Part shown: positions 32,467-44,110 of the stretch, piece after piece
Layout of the letters: every line of letters begins with the position of its first letter
Position numbering within the stretch: the stretch's first letter is position 1
Assembly: GCA_020881915.1 (NCBI GenBank)
Contig: JAJFPB010000013.1
Location: forward strand, 372,001-436,000
Length of the DNA stretch: 64,000 nt
Direction of reading: 5' to 3'
DNA from: Paramyrothecium sp. XJ0827
Lineage: Eukaryota; Ascomycota; Sordariomycetes; Hypocreales; Stachybotryaceae
Notes under the pieces: model-generated
What the model saw: only the letters and a program-made list of their open reading frames with translations
Databases searched by the model: none
What the model was told of the DNA's origin: nothing
Position numbers and translations under genes: made by a program

Positions 32467-32964
32467 TACCGTAGCGCCACTAGGATACGCAAGTGTAAGT
32501 CAAAGCAGCTCAAATACTTAAAAAAGATCTAAGTTAATGCTGAACCTGGATCTTATAAAAAGTTTGGAGCGACTGCATGTCAATTTCGTATAGGATCTTC
32601 GATTTACTTACCTAACAAGGCCCACGGTGGCTTTCTACTAGTCGAGTGGGTCCGTAGTGGAGACAGTGCGTGTGTCTGCCTGAGGTATCATACCTCGAAA
32701 AGCGGGGGAAGGTACTGGTCTGCTTTCCAGACAACCTAGCTCGGACCATCAAACTATTTACAACTTACCTGACCTCGCGCATTGTTTCAGCTCAAACTTC
32801 TTGCAATTAGGTATGCCTCTCTCCTATGGCGAAATTATCTTATCTGACTAATCCTGGATGGATATGCATAGCTTTGTAATCGCCAATGGTATGAATTCTA
32901 GCTTCAAACTTCCCTTCCATTAATAGGGATTAAAGCCGTTTTGTCTAGTATTTATTGCTAATCA
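32467..32964. other. upstream region of the BTB gene
   Basis: No open frame of note is present. It probably holds the promoter of the plus-strand BTB gene; no specific element is recognised. Confidence 0.5.
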
Positions 32965-34256
32965 ATGATCAAGGAGGCTAATGATGTGATACGCGGTACA
33001 CTATATAAGCAATTCACTCCATTCCAAGAAGCTTCCGACGGTGGTTTCCATCAATACGAGACCATTACTTGTCAAAAGGAGTTCAGAGCTTTCAGTCTTG
33101 AAGAACATAGACTCGAAGACTATAGGCAAGGCAAGGCTGGTCCACTTGCAGCTACAAATACTCAACTCTATACCATGGGGCTGCCAAACAGAAGTCCAAG
33201 CTTTGAGAGAAAGAAATTAGATCTGTACGTTCGCTGATGGACTGAAGACGAAAGGCAGCTAATCTAGGCAGACTACGTGGCCGTGGAATAGAGATTCGTG
33301 TTGGCACGTCAGCGCCGTCGAAAGAGTCTACTAAGCCCAGCGCATCTGACATATGGTCTCTTCCAATACACTTGATCTCACATTACTCACCTTTCCTGAA
33401 GGCAGCTTGTTCACGGGATTTCCAGGAATACCACAATCAACGAATCGAGCTTCCCGAAGATGATCCCACATTGTTCGGCCTATTTGTGGAATGGATCTAC
33501 TATGGGAGCTATGATGTTTTGCCCTTTACATCGCATTCTGGCATCGATGCAAAGTGTTGGGTTCTTGGCGACAAGCTTCTATGCAGCGAGTTCCAGAACT
33601 ACGCAATGAGCCGTCTCTATGCACAACACATCTCCTTCAGCACGCCTGTGACCTGCAATGACGTGCAGTACGCATGTGATAATAGTGCATCATCTTCGAA
33701 TTTGAGACAGTTCTATGTGGACTTTGTTCTAGAACACTTCGCGAGTCCAGGCAAGTTGCATGGGACCATTGGGGACTGGGACAGGTTTTCCCAAAGGTAT
33801 CCAGATATTCGAGTTCTTCTACTTCAGAACTTTAGACAAGATACCTCTATGCGGACGCATATAAGAGGTCTCAAGGTCTATTTGAAAGTGGATGAATCTC
33901 GACTAAATCAACCTTTGAATTTGGATAAAGGGGTTGCTCGACTAGTAATTAGTGAGGAAGATGATGAAGCTGGGGGCCCCGAGTTTGGCATCAAAGGTGA
34001 AAAGAACGAAACCGAGAGCGTGGAGGCCGAGCGTGTACCCGAAACAGAGAGAAGCGAACCAGAGGATTTCGGGATGGCACTTGCTCTCGAAGGAACGGAA
34101 AGCATGCCAAAGAAAAAAGGAAAAAAGTCCAAACTGAAGAAGCGCAAGAAAGAGAAGCGCACAGATTCTAGCGCCGAGACCCTGGAACTTGGGAAGGAGT
34201 TTGTGCCAGTCCAAGAATCGATCGTAGATCAGGATGTTGAAGACGGTGTCGCATAA
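32965..34256 (+). CDS. BTB/POZ-domain protein with basic C-terminal tract
   Basis: The predicted protein is 414 aa. Exon 1 (32965-33224) and exon 2 (33272-34256) are joined across a 47-nt GT-AG intron; the sum is exactly 415 codons. The N-terminus (~20-70) has FRAFSLEEHRLEDYRQGK, a segment I recall from fungal BTB proteins that also carry FG-like N-termini. The BTB fold spans roughly 93-190 (IEIRVGTSA, HLISHYSPFLKAAC, LFVEWIYYGSYD, KCWVLGDKLL). BTB domains mediate dimerisation and can link substrates to Cul3 ligases. The tail is acidic and then strongly Lys-rich (~366-385, KKKGKKSKLKKRKKEKR), which could be a nuclear localisation signal. An additional upstream exon cannot be excluded. Confidence 0.82.
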
Positions 34257-34481
34257 GATGGAGTCACGGGCTCATTTGGGAAGGAACACAGCAAAGAAAA
34301 CGTTGAGTCAGGCTAGAGTGTCCTTGCACAGTCTTGGGGTCGTCTTTGAGGGTAATCGTGGTCGCCTACGAATGTCAACGCATCATGTTTGGGTACTAGG
34401 AACTGATCATCTCCTTGAGTGTGCGAAGGGCACAAGGATGTATCAGCCCCCACATCGTCTTAGTCAACATGTCGGTACGTA
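34257..34481. other. gap between BTB gene and MULE
   Basis: This is the 3' flank of the BTB gene. It has no feature beyond a short open frame without motif. Confidence 0.4.
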
Positions 34482-34565
34482 GGCAATTGCTACGTGGGCA
34501 TCACGTTTTGCTAAGCGGGCATCAGCCTTATGTGGGCATCACCTTTTGCACGCTCTGATTGGTTC
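34482..34565 (+). repeat. left TIR of MULE
   Basis: This is identical (inverted) to 38330-38413. It starts ggcaattgctacgtgggca. Confidence 0.95.
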
Positions 34566-34995
34566 GGAATTTCTCAGACCCTCCGATACAACGTCCGCGA
34601 AGGCGGTGAAGCTCGTTCACTAACAAGCTACCCATCCCGTCCCAAGACATTAGGGGTACGGGTATACTTACTTTGGAAGCATCGGTTGGAAACCTCGTGC
34701 CAATCGGTTTGAAATTAGGAATCCAAGTATACTCTAGTTTCGTTATTTTGCTTCAAGAGTAAATTAGGTATGCTAAGTGTTAAGATCTTATAACTTAACT
34801 AGCTATTTTTAACTACAATACAATCTTCCTGTGTTGACCACATATAAGGCTTGTTGTTCTTGAGTATCTGTGTCTATTCTTTTCCAAATATCGTCTACGC
34901 CTCTTCTCTTTGTTCCCAGAGGGTTATCCCTAATTCCAAAGCAACCTGGGCCTCGATACGGTCATCTTCAGCTTGACTCCAGTCTAGATACGCCA

Positions 34996-37900
34996 TCATC
35001 TCCTCCTTGGTCCATTCCCTTGAGCCAGCTGAAGTGGTGCAATACTTTGACATCTGCTTGTAGTCGATACACCATGCATAGCTCTCCTTATTGTATCGGG
35101 ATGGAAGGTTTTTGCCTTCCGGTATTCTTGGTTGGTTTTGATACTACCGCTAGGTTGGGCCTTATACCAAACCGCTCTTGCAGCTTCGTATCTCTGATAT
35201 ATAGCCTTTGGGTCATCGAACCTTAGTGGCGGAGGAGGCAGAGATGGACTTGCTGAAGGAGATGATAGATTAATCGCCTGCGTAGGGGCTATGGTCTCGG
35301 CGATAGGCACTGCTGGTGATCCCGGGGCTATTGTAGAGCTCATTGCGAGGTTTTTGTTCAGGGAATTCGGATCTGGTACCGCAGCAACCTGCGGGACTGA
35401 CTCTGGGCCGGGGTCGGAGAAAATTCCTGGAACCATAACGGACAAATATTTGAATTCCGTTTATGTCCTACTTTATGGCATCTACTGCATGTCGGTGGTG
35501 CCTTTTTGCCGCTTCAATTGCTTTAGGGACGGGTGGAATTGATTCTTCACCAATGCCAACTAAGGTCTCCCACTGGCTCATCCGTCTTCGTATATTTGGC
35601 TGAATCCGCCGCCCACTCACACGTGCCCCTGTAGTCCTCCCAAATCCTAGAGTAGCTATATGTCTTTGCGAACTGGGATATTGAGATGGGCTATGGCTGA
35701 TAGTGGGTTGGGAGTTCAGAGTCTGGCTTGCTTCGGCCGATAGTCTTGCGACCGATTCGCCTGCAGGCTGGAGTAGTTGAATATCAGGCTGGCCTTCTGT
35801 TTGACTTGCCTGAGATCCCTGTGAATGGAAGACCGCTCCGATAGCCAGCCGTCTGGGAACGGGTTGAGCAGTGTTCTTTGGCTTTCCGCAAAAAGGTTTG
35901 GCAATATTTGGGTCGAGAATCCGTCGGTAGGGGTCATCTACCGTAGATTCCCGTAGATGCCACCGCTGATGGACCTCCCATTTGGAGAAGGGTCTACCAG
36001 ATACAAGCTTAGAGTAGATCTTATGGTAGCATGGAATGCCAATCTCTACCGAAACCATGCAACTAACGTCACAGTCCCCAACCAGTTCTGGCTTAGGATT
36101 TGACTTTGTTGGTATGCCTTTAATGCCCTTCGGTACTGCCATGTAATCAGAGTTAACCCTCTAAGGGACATAATGGTCCGGAGTTCTCCAAGGTAGTCAG
36201 AGGACTGCCTAGAATATTCACGATTCGTGAGAATCCCATCCTGGGCACAACGGTCGTTAAAATTTTGCCGAGACCGAGAAAGACCATGACAACGCGTGGA
36301 TTATGCTCTGTAAAGAGTTCGATGACCAAAGAGCCATCCTCTTATATCTATATCGGATCTATATGCCTGTTAGGGCACAGTGGGCACGCTGCTTTATTCG
36401 AGGGTATCGCAATTTCGGTATACGCGTCACCTCTGGGACAGAAGCGAGTAATAACAGCATCAAGGGCTACTTATTAAATGGCATGAGTCACCTTTTTCGG
36501 CTAGCCGAAGCTATTGAAGAGATGATGGCGGACCAGTCTCCACATCTCAAGGACCCCTCGATAGTCATGACCAATAAATTCAGCGACAGCTTCCTCCTGA
36601 GATTCGGATAATTTAACTGCTAGTCGGTCCTCGTTATTTAACGTCAGCTGATCTTGTGTGCAACAAGGCGACCCTTCAGCGTCAGGTTCTTTCCGAGGCA
36701 ATGTATTAATCACATGCTTCCACCTTTGTTTGGCCCGGAGGAGTACGTTGGAGTTGATGTGGTGGATACAAAGCTGCTGCTGGGTTTCGGGAAAGGTAAT
36801 AGAGATGGCAGCTTTCATCTGTTCGTCAAAGTCCGTGATGGCCACATCCGGAATACGGATATCGTATCGGGCTGCCAGATCTCGAATCGCATCTACAAGA
36901 AACTGGAACCCCTCAACCCTCTCATTATCAACGACCCCGAACGCAGCATTGTACACTGACCCAAGGCAGGTTTGTCCAGTCACCTGAAACAAGGGAGCTT
37001 GAAACGATTTGTACTGTATGTATTGTCCAAGCTTAGGACTTCTGGAAAACGCTTCCACATGCGTAGACAGTATGGGAGAGTCCACACAAGCCCGACGAGC
37101 CGGTTAGGCTCACTCTCGTCCCATTTCGTAATATACGGTATTGTCCACCTATCGAACTGCTTTAATAATGCAGCACTTGTAGGGAGGCCATCAAGTTTCT
37201 CCCGGCCAATAGCAGCTCTAGCATTGTATATATCCTTTTGCGTGAGTACGGTCCCTGGATGCTTTTCCTTGACGATGCTGCGGACATCGCGGGCCCGGAT
37301 GCCTACCCGGCGGCTAGATAACTTGATGGTTTCTTGTACCGCGGCGTCACGCCTGCGATGGGCTGGATGGGCGGATGGTCTGATGCTTGGTAGATGGTTG
37401 TGTTGGCTGTGCGCTGGATCATCGAGCTGGCGTAGATGCCAGTGATAATTGTTTTTCTCTACCATCTTCCACCTACAACCACACTTGCGAGATCTCTCTC
37501 TCGCGAAGGCCAGCCCTTTTCTTATTAACCCTTGGCTCTCCGTATCGATCACATTCGAATGTGTAACGAGCTAGCCGGCCTTTACGGGTGAGACCATTTC
37601 GCTTGATGATGGCGAATCCATTCTCTTTTGCAAATGTGTTGACGCGGGTATATAAGGCCTCGGCAGTTGGCTCGAGTGGTCCTGGGACTGGTGGGTTTGG
37701 TATAGCCTTTTTAGAGCCAGTCGTAGACTCCTGGGATATATACCCTGTGGCATCCTCCTCATCTGCCTGCAGAGGTGTTGTCGTATGCGGCGAGGTACGG
37801 TTTTCGTGAGAAGAGCTTCCGGGCGGTGAGCTATATAGATTATTGAAAGTTTCGAGAGCCCTTGTAGTCAGTCGTTCGTTGATGCCAACAGTGTCCCGAA

Positions 37901-38207
37901 CAAGTTGCAGAGTCGATATTAGTTCGCCGGGAAGCGGGCTATGCAGAGGGGTCGCATTCAGGAGTTGGGTATCAATATCGTGAGGTCTAAACTCGGTTTC
38001 TGGAGCTGGGATCTCGCCTACAAGCCTAGGGCCGGTTTTCCCATTGGCATCATTCAAGCGTCCCTCATGTGGTTGTTTTCTAGACCGGAGGTTGGCTGAC
38101 ATCGCGATTGAGCATGGGTCGAGGCTAAAGTGAACAGGTGTATTTGGAAGACCAGCAAAACCATCGTCTAACCCTTTTTCTGTCCTTTTCTTCATTCCCC
38201 TTTTCAT
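34996..38207 (-). pseudogene. MULE transposase with frameshifts and an inverted segment
   Basis: From the ATG at 38207 come a disordered leader and a FAR1-type zinc-binding N-terminus (TFAKENGFAIIKRNG, YTFECDRYGE), continuing as SRKCGCRWKM after a frameshift near 37500. The MULE DDE domain follows: VLSLDNTYSTNRFKLP, a frameshift near 36995, then GQTCLGSVYNAAFGVV, AITDFDEQMKAAI and LCIHHINSNVLL. The text breaks off after YRGVLEMWRLV and its continuation lies on the plus strand (36252-36534). It resumes on the minus strand with RCAQDGILTNREYSRQSSD and then a SWIM-like finger (CDVSCMVSVEIGIPCYHKIYS). A Pro/Ser-rich tail ends near 34996. Confidence 0.85.
36252..36534 (+). other. inverted internal segment of the MULE transposase
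   Basis: The plus strand here reads NFAETEKDHDNAW, LCKEFDDQRAILLYLYRIYM, GYRNFGIRVTSGTEASNNSI and LFRLAEAIEEMMAD. These are the motifs expected between the minus-strand blocks on either side. A short inverted pair, ggtc (36252-36255) and gacc (36531-36534), marks the edges. The segment was flipped in place. Confidence 0.82.
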
Positions 38208-38329
38208 CCCTTTTTACACCCATCACTACATGTGACCCTTACTTCATCCCTTTCTGTGAGACTACCCAATTAGAAAGAGATACATCGGCAGAATTCGAAA
38301 AGCCTCGACTGCACTACCAAGAAAAATTT

Positions 38330-38413
38330 GAACCAATCAGAGCGTGCAAAAGGTGATGCCCACATAAGGCTGATGCCCGCTTAGCAAAACGTGATGCCCA
38401 CGTAGCAATTGCC
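38330..38413 (-). repeat. right TIR of MULE
   Basis: This is the inverted partner of 34482-34565 with 84 of 84 identical bases. Confidence 0.95.
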
Positions 38414-40992
38414 ACTTTCGGATGGCCTAGAAAATGTACCGCGGACTAGCAGCGGGCTGCTAAATGTCCTCTCGCTCTCCGCAGACGACGATGGGATGGT
38501 GAGCATATCAACCGCCATCAGAGACAGTCGCGGGTACCGATTCCTGTTGATTTTCCACCAGTCAATCCGCCTGCTTCTGTAGTGGTGACTGCTGACAACA
38601 TCCTCAGCACAGTACCGAGCATATTCGTCATCAGCAGTCGCTCCCGCTGTTGTGTGTTTCGTCTTTCGGGTGCTCTTGCGGGCACTGGACGCTGCCAAGG
38701 ACGAACCCTGGGCGCATGGCGACCCAGCTACACTCCTGGCAAGTCTCCGCTCAATGTAATCCATTGAGGCCTCGTCAGATGTAGCAAAGACTTCGTAGTC
38801 AACGTCGCGTTCCCTGTAACTCTCCCAGATCTCCAAGAGCTTGGATTCGTACTCTAATCGCCAACCCTTGGCCTTACGGGAAGGTACTCGAGACCACAGT
38901 TGATCGAGAAGGCGCCACTTCTTCGCCGGGTTGAAGACAACAGCGCCGACATAAGCTGCGCTAGTCAGACGGTTGTAGTATTTGTGCAGCTTCTTCCATC
39001 CGAGCTTGATAAAGACCTGGAGCAATCTACGGGTTCTGCTATCGAGCCCGTCGTAGATGGCGACTTCGACGTCCTTCTTCTCCTTGCTCACTGGATCCTC
39101 AACTTCTTCAAAGATTGTGCCTTCGATAGCTCCTTCGAGGTGGTCAAGTAGGATCTCGAAGACAGGGAAGTATTCATCGAAACTACCACAAGTCGACCTC
39201 GCGTCGGGAATACCGTCGCCCTGAAGTTGCTTGGTGGCGATTTCAAAAGGCTTCAGAAGCTTGACAAGCACCTCGATAACCTTCCAGTCGTACGCACTTA
39301 AGCGGTATTGCAGAACTGCCGGTTTCGGTTTGTCACAAAGACCCTCAGTTTCCCAACGGTTCTGAACGTCATTGAAGAATGTATTGAGAGCCGGGCGGAG
39401 ACGAAGGGCCCTCTCCATCATCCGCATGTCCGAGTTCCATCTGGTGGCATTGTTGAAGACCCAGTGAAGTGTTGATTCATGGCCGGATTCCTTGCGCTGA
39501 GACTGAAGAAACTGCTCGTACAGCTGTGTAGTCGCTCGCAGCTGAATCCCGATGTTGTGAAGCATTCCTGCGGCGCCGTTCTGGCTGTACTCCCTGAAAG
39601 TGGCTCCATTGATCTCCTCCGGGGCTGGGTGGGATGATAGGAAGTCCTCTTCTGGGATACCAACGGCAGTGCTCGCTTCAAAGTCTTCATCCGTGCCGTC
39701 TTCCATCTCTACATCCAGGGCCTCGTCGATAGCTTGATCAACTAGCTCCTCATCGTCATCTTGATCGTCACCATCGGCAGCGATGATTGCCGCGAAGTTC
39801 TCTCGCTTCGAACCGTATAGCATTGCCCGCACGCAAAGGTTGAAGATATGCGCAGCGCAGCGGATCCGTCGCTCTTCAGCTGAGAAGCCGTGTTAAAAGG
39901 CAAGATCGTCCATGCAGGTGTCATTGTTGGCAGCATTGTCCAGCGTGAAGTAGCCAACCTTGTCCGGGTCGTTGATTTGCCAGAATGCGAGCGTATCAGC
40001 GACCTCATCGGCAAGTGAAGCACCGTTGTGTCTGCCCGAGAGAGGTCGCAGCCCAAGGAGGATTCGGTGTTGGACAAAGTGGTTATCAATGAATTGAGCG
40101 TTGATCCCAAGAAACGAAGTGTACGACTTGGATGTCCAACCGTCGAAGGAGAAATGAATCTGGGATCGAGCGCTGCGCAATACTTCGGTTACCGGCCCAA
40201 CGGCACCCCTATACTCGGATTCGAGCATGCGAAGCAGCGTCTTCGCAGAGAGGAATGTGGGTCACATCATCAAGGGGGATTGCCGTAGAGAAGGATCCGC
40301 TGGAACCGCTCGGTATTGACAATGTTGAACGGCAGGTTATGGTAGGTAATCCAGTCGAGGAGGAGTACTCGGAGGCCTTTGCTGCTGAATCTTCCACGCA
40401 GCTTGCTGAGAAGAAACTGGTCGTGGGGATTATTGAAGTCGGCATCGATGAAGTCGGTGATGGTCCTGTCATCTCGAAATGAGCCCCACACGGGGCTGAC
40501 AACTTTGTTCGGGGCCTGCCAAATCAGCACGTTATCAAACCGTAGAGAGAGGCACACACTTACAAGAATCCCGTGGGCTTTGAGTAGGTGTTTCCTGATG
40601 GCGACTCCTGTCGAGCAGACGAAACAGAAGTCTGACTTCTTCTTAAAACCTCGGGCAAAGCAGTCAGCGCAGATCCACTTCAGCTTATTTCCCTGCCGCG
40701 ACGTGGAACGGTCCTTAACGCGATACCCATATTGTTGCCACCATGCTCTCGTGTCTTGGCCGCCAGTATAACGCTCGAATCCGGGCCATTTGGCCCACTC
40801 TTGGCGGCCCCAGCGTGTCCAATCGACCTGAATAAAATCGGCGGCAGTCCCGCGAGGACGGGGCAATGGCGTCGTTGGTAATGAGGTTCCTGGAGACGGG
40901 GCGGCTGGCGAAGAAGAGAATTCATCGCGCTCCATCACGCCTGGTTGATTCCAGGACGAAGGGCTCAAAGAGAATGGTTCGGAGGACATCAT
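38414..40992 (-). mobile_element. hAT transposon (fourth), truncated beside the MULE
   Basis: This minus-strand BED/hAT element has its C-terminal dimerisation domain ending abruptly at about 38466. The remaining ~50 bp up to the MULE are not hAT coding. The outer boundary on the right is not determined; no TIR was recognised beyond 40992. Confidence 0.72.
38466..40992 (-). pseudogene. hAT transposase, broken
   Basis: The start at 40992 (MMSSEPFSLSP) leads to a BED finger (WICADCFARG ... AIRKHLLKAHGIL) and a 48-nt GT-AG intron (40516-40563). The core follows: IHFSFDGWTSKSY, GYFTLDNAANNDTCMDDLAF and RRIRCAAHIFNLCVRAMLYG. Two indels lie near 40230-40290; one is in a C run after ILLYGNP. A TAA stop at 39893-39895 replaces what is probably CAA, since the frame stays open on both sides. 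The dimerisation domain begins (IPSSSAESERTFSS) and is cut off. Confidence 0.82.
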
Positions 40993-42682
40993 GATGCGGT
41001 TAGTTTAGCTAGTCGGACAGGTCGCGTGGGTCGAGGTTGTTGGAAGCCATTGAGACTGCACTGAGGCTCAACTTAAATCCATCCATCCATCACTGGCTAG
41101 ACAGGCATTGAGGCCAATAACACGCGTATATCACGCCCATTTTGTCGTCAACGCGAAATTCGCGACATCTCTACTGCCGTTAAACATGCAAAATCTTGTG
41201 CGATTAATGAAGCATTCGCGAGCAGCGCGAACGACGACCTGGCGCGCCCAAGGCGAGGAGTCGCGCGTGAAGCCGCCATTGTATGTAAGAAGCCAAACTT
41301 TGTTCCGACCATTGGTGTACGGAGATTCTCCCAAGTGCCGCTCCACCAAGCTCTCAGTACTTGGCAACCAGCCAAATCGGGGTCTCGTTGATTAGGTCCA
41401 CAGACGGTGGGGTAAGATTCCATATATTCCCTGTTCCACTTGCGTCAGAGGCTCCTATTGGCTCATGCCAAAGCACAGACGCATCACTACGGGCCAACCT
41501 TGAAAAAAGCCATCCCGTTCCTCAGCCGAGTCCCCTACCCGGCTTTGCATTTGTGCTCATTCCAATCTGGCGTCAACTCAGAATGGATTCTTGAGATTTT
41601 CGTAAACGGTTCACGTGAGGGGGCGGAACGGTGGGGACTTGAAGTTGAGGCTCTAAGTGGATGCACCTGTGAAGTCGCTGGTACATCGGTTCACAGGCAA
41701 AGCTGGCTTTAGGTGCAGGTCCCCGAGACAACCAAAAAGTTAAAGAGAGGGGCAGGAAGATCATGAATCCCATACTCGCCAATGCGTGAAAACTTCGAGC
41801 CGGACATATTCATCCGATCATGCCAAAGCTAGCATCAGTAGAAACTTTTTAGTAGAGAGAAATACGGAGATATTTTTTGGTTTTCCTTTTTTCTTCTTTT
41901 TGCTTCCTTCCTAATATTCTGCAGAAAAAGCGGCGTGTTTTTAGTGATCCCCTCTCTGTATAGCGGCCTGTTACTGGGACGGACGTACCCTATACTCCTG
42001 CGTTAAAAACTACTGTAAGCCCCACCTACTTTTATATGACGACCTTGGTACCTCCTAACTTGGGAGGTTGTATTTTTACAGCAACAATAACTCATACTTC
42101 AACCACCCCACGCGACAAATATATATTCCTCATAGAAACCGACTCAGTGTTTTATTACAAGATTAAAATTGGGTTATCCGTTACATTCCTGTAAAGCACC
42201 TGCTGGTGGGTTATTTGTCGGGATTGTGACCATGGGAGTTGTTGAATAGTGGCAAAGGAAGCTCATGGAAGTAGCTTGAAAGGCTGATATTGTCACCAAA
42301 GATGACAGTTGCCACCTATTGCCACAGGCCTAGCAAGCAGCTTCCAGTTGATTCCACATAGCACAGAAAAAGCATATAGAGCTTGCTCCGAAACCTCAAG
42401 TAGCAAGCACGACACAGAACAAGATGAACATACAATTCGCCACAATATCTGACAGGAGTCATTCCCAACTGGTAAACCTGTTGGTAATTCGCGGTGGCCG
42501 GCGCGTTAATCCGTTCCGGGCTGGGGGCGGTAAGACAGGGATGATTGCTGTAGTTGCAGGGTACCTAGCATGCTATGGGCTTTTAGGGTCATGTTATGTA
42601 CTTGTTAACACATCTTAGCATTAAGATGAATTGTTGTCAGCGTTGATCGCGTTGCACTTGTCGCGTCGAGGAGAGTGCCAGG
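40993..42682. other. gene-free stretch
   Basis: There are only short overlapping open frames without motif on either strand. The part around 41880-41940 is T-rich. No promoter, repeat or gene can be supported. Part of it may be the unrecognised 5' end of the fourth hAT. Confidence 0.5.
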
Positions 42683-43040
42683 GGCCTCTTAACGCGTCTG
42701 CGAATCGCGCTGAATCCACCCCTTGGTCATGATTCGCACATCGCGTCTCTGTGTTCGACCGAATCGATCGATTTTCGATCGAACGGGTGGGGGCGATCGA
42801 TTCGATGTCGAATCATATGGTGACCTGTACGGTTCGAATGTCGAATGGGATGCCCCACATTCGAATCGATGCATTCGAACATCGAACAGGACATGTCACA
42901 TTCGATTCGATGCGAATCAAATGGGCGCGCCGCAGATTCGACATCGAATCGAATGCCAAGAAATTCGATTCGACATTTGTAAGACTTGGCATCGAATGAA
43001 TCTATCGATTCGATTCCCGTTCGTTCGATGTCCATCCCTG
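42683..43040. repeat. ATTCGA/TCGAAT-rich terminus of a hAT-like element
   Basis: The hexamers attcga and tcgaat and their extensions (attcgattcga, atcgaatcg) recur more than a dozen times in both orientations over about 350 bp. The array ends in gttcgatgtccatccctg at 43040. Read inward, the end is cagggatggacatcgaac, a common hAT terminus form. It looks like the subterminal binding-site array of a hAT whose body has been lost to the left. Confidence 0.65.
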
Positions 43041-43061
43041 TGAGTATTCACTTATATCGAA

Positions 43062-43913
43062 CAGATTGATTATGATCCAGTTACGCACCGCATCCGCTGC
43101 CTTGATCATCTTCTTTGAGGATCAGAAGGTTTATCCTATTTCATCAAGACAATGCTTAAAGCTGATGTTTTATAGGTGCTATATAAATCAGGCCCAGAGA
43201 AGGACCTCCGCATGGTTCATTCTATTGAGATGGGCAGGTTTATCCTTGATAAATACTACGCCCTCGTTGAGTCAACGCCAGTATACGCCGCCGCGATGCT
43301 TCTCGATCCCTCGAAGCGGAAGCATTATCTTCTTCAGAACTGGCCTGAAGAGTGGCATCAGAAGTCTATTGATGCTGCTTATTCGATCTGGCAGAAGCAA
43401 TACACGCATCTCCCTCATGAATCACTCCCTGCTGCTGCTGCTGATATCGATACGTCTCATCCATCCTCGAAGAAGAGGATAGAGAATGAATTAGACCGGC
43501 TGAAACGTCGTCTAAGAGTTCAACCTACTTCGCAAGAGGATGAAGATACGTTTACGGCGTTTATTGAAGATAAAACTATCGATCTTGATGCTCTAAAGAT
43601 AACTCCTCTTCAGTGGTGGTTAGTTCCAGAGCAGCGCCGGCGCTATCCTCGTCTCCACCGTATGGCCATCAATATTCTCTCAATCGCACCCTCCTCCGCT
43701 GAACCAGAACAACAATTCTCGGGCACACGCCGTACGCAGAGCTGGGATAGGCTTAGGTTATCGCCAGAGAACCTCCAGAGGTTAGAGTGCATGGGCAACT
43801 GGTTCGCGAGGAAGCTCATCTCTTCGGAGGAGCAGCTAGCGATGATGGTAGAGGCTGTGGAGATGGATGATGAAATGAATATTGATTTCGATGAAGAGGG
43901 TTGGGATGTATAA
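43062..43913 (+). pseudogene. hAT transposase C-terminal part
   Basis: A short in-frame piece DYDPVTHRIRCLDHLL corresponds to the core's H-x-RC-x-GH region and then hits a stop. From about 43176 an open frame encodes FILDKYYALVESTPVYAAAM, LDPSKRKHYL, ITPLQWWLVPEQRRRYPRLH and the dimerisation region NILSIAPSSAEPEQQFSGTR. In that motif EPEQQFSG replaces the usual E-x-E-R-x-FS. It ends with an acidic tail at 43913. The catalytic Asp regions are missing. Confidence 0.78.
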
Positions 43914-43983
43914 TACAAGGTGGCTTATTACGGAGAATTGAGCATATATACAGCATCTGCCTTCCCTACCTACCTTATAGTCT

Positions 43984-44106
43984 ATCCACCAATCTACCCA
44001 CTACTCTACCCACTACTCTACCCACCACTCTACCCACTCTACCCGGGTAGGGTAGAGGAGACCACTCCTCTACCTGGGTAGGGTAGCGAAGTGGGTAGAG
44101 CTCCCT
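43984..44106. repeat. ctctacccac tandem array with inverted copies
   Basis: Four near-identical units of about 12 bp (ctctacccacta) are followed by cccgggtagggtagagg and further inverted copies. The stretch can form a hairpin. It is probably the subterminal region of the adjoining hAT remnant. Confidence 0.8.
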
Positions 44107-44110
44107 CTAC

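Larger units (their letters stand above)
34482..38413 (-). mobile_element. Mutator-like element (MULE) with perfect 84-bp TIRs
   Basis: The 3.9-kb element has TIRs 34482-34565 and 38330-38413 that are identical over 84 bp. Within them the unit gggcatca recurs three times at roughly 23-29-bp spacing. It encodes a FAR1/MULE-type transposase on the minus strand, disabled by frameshifts and an internal inversion. No 9-bp target duplication is visible. On its right side it abuts a hAT whose dimerisation domain is cut off. Confidence 0.9.
43041..44110 (+). mobile_element. hAT remnant (fifth)
   Basis: This is a plus-strand hAT fragment with a piece of the RNase H-like region, an internal deletion and the C-terminal domain. 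A terminal tandem/inverted repeat of ctctacccac units follows. It directly follows the ATTCGA-rich terminus, which appears inserted in or joined to it. Confidence 0.7.

Noticed and set aside
34473..38422. 9-bp target-site duplication of the MULE
   Set aside because: The flanks cggtacgta and actttcgga do not match; recombination or deletion may have removed it.
42683..43040. CRISPR-like regular repeat array
   Set aside because: The units are hexamers in both orientations with irregular spacing in a eukaryotic genome; they fit a transposon terminus.
43984..44106. Minisatellite of host origin
   Set aside because: It contains inverted copies and adjoins a hAT C-terminal domain, which fits a transposon subterminal region better.
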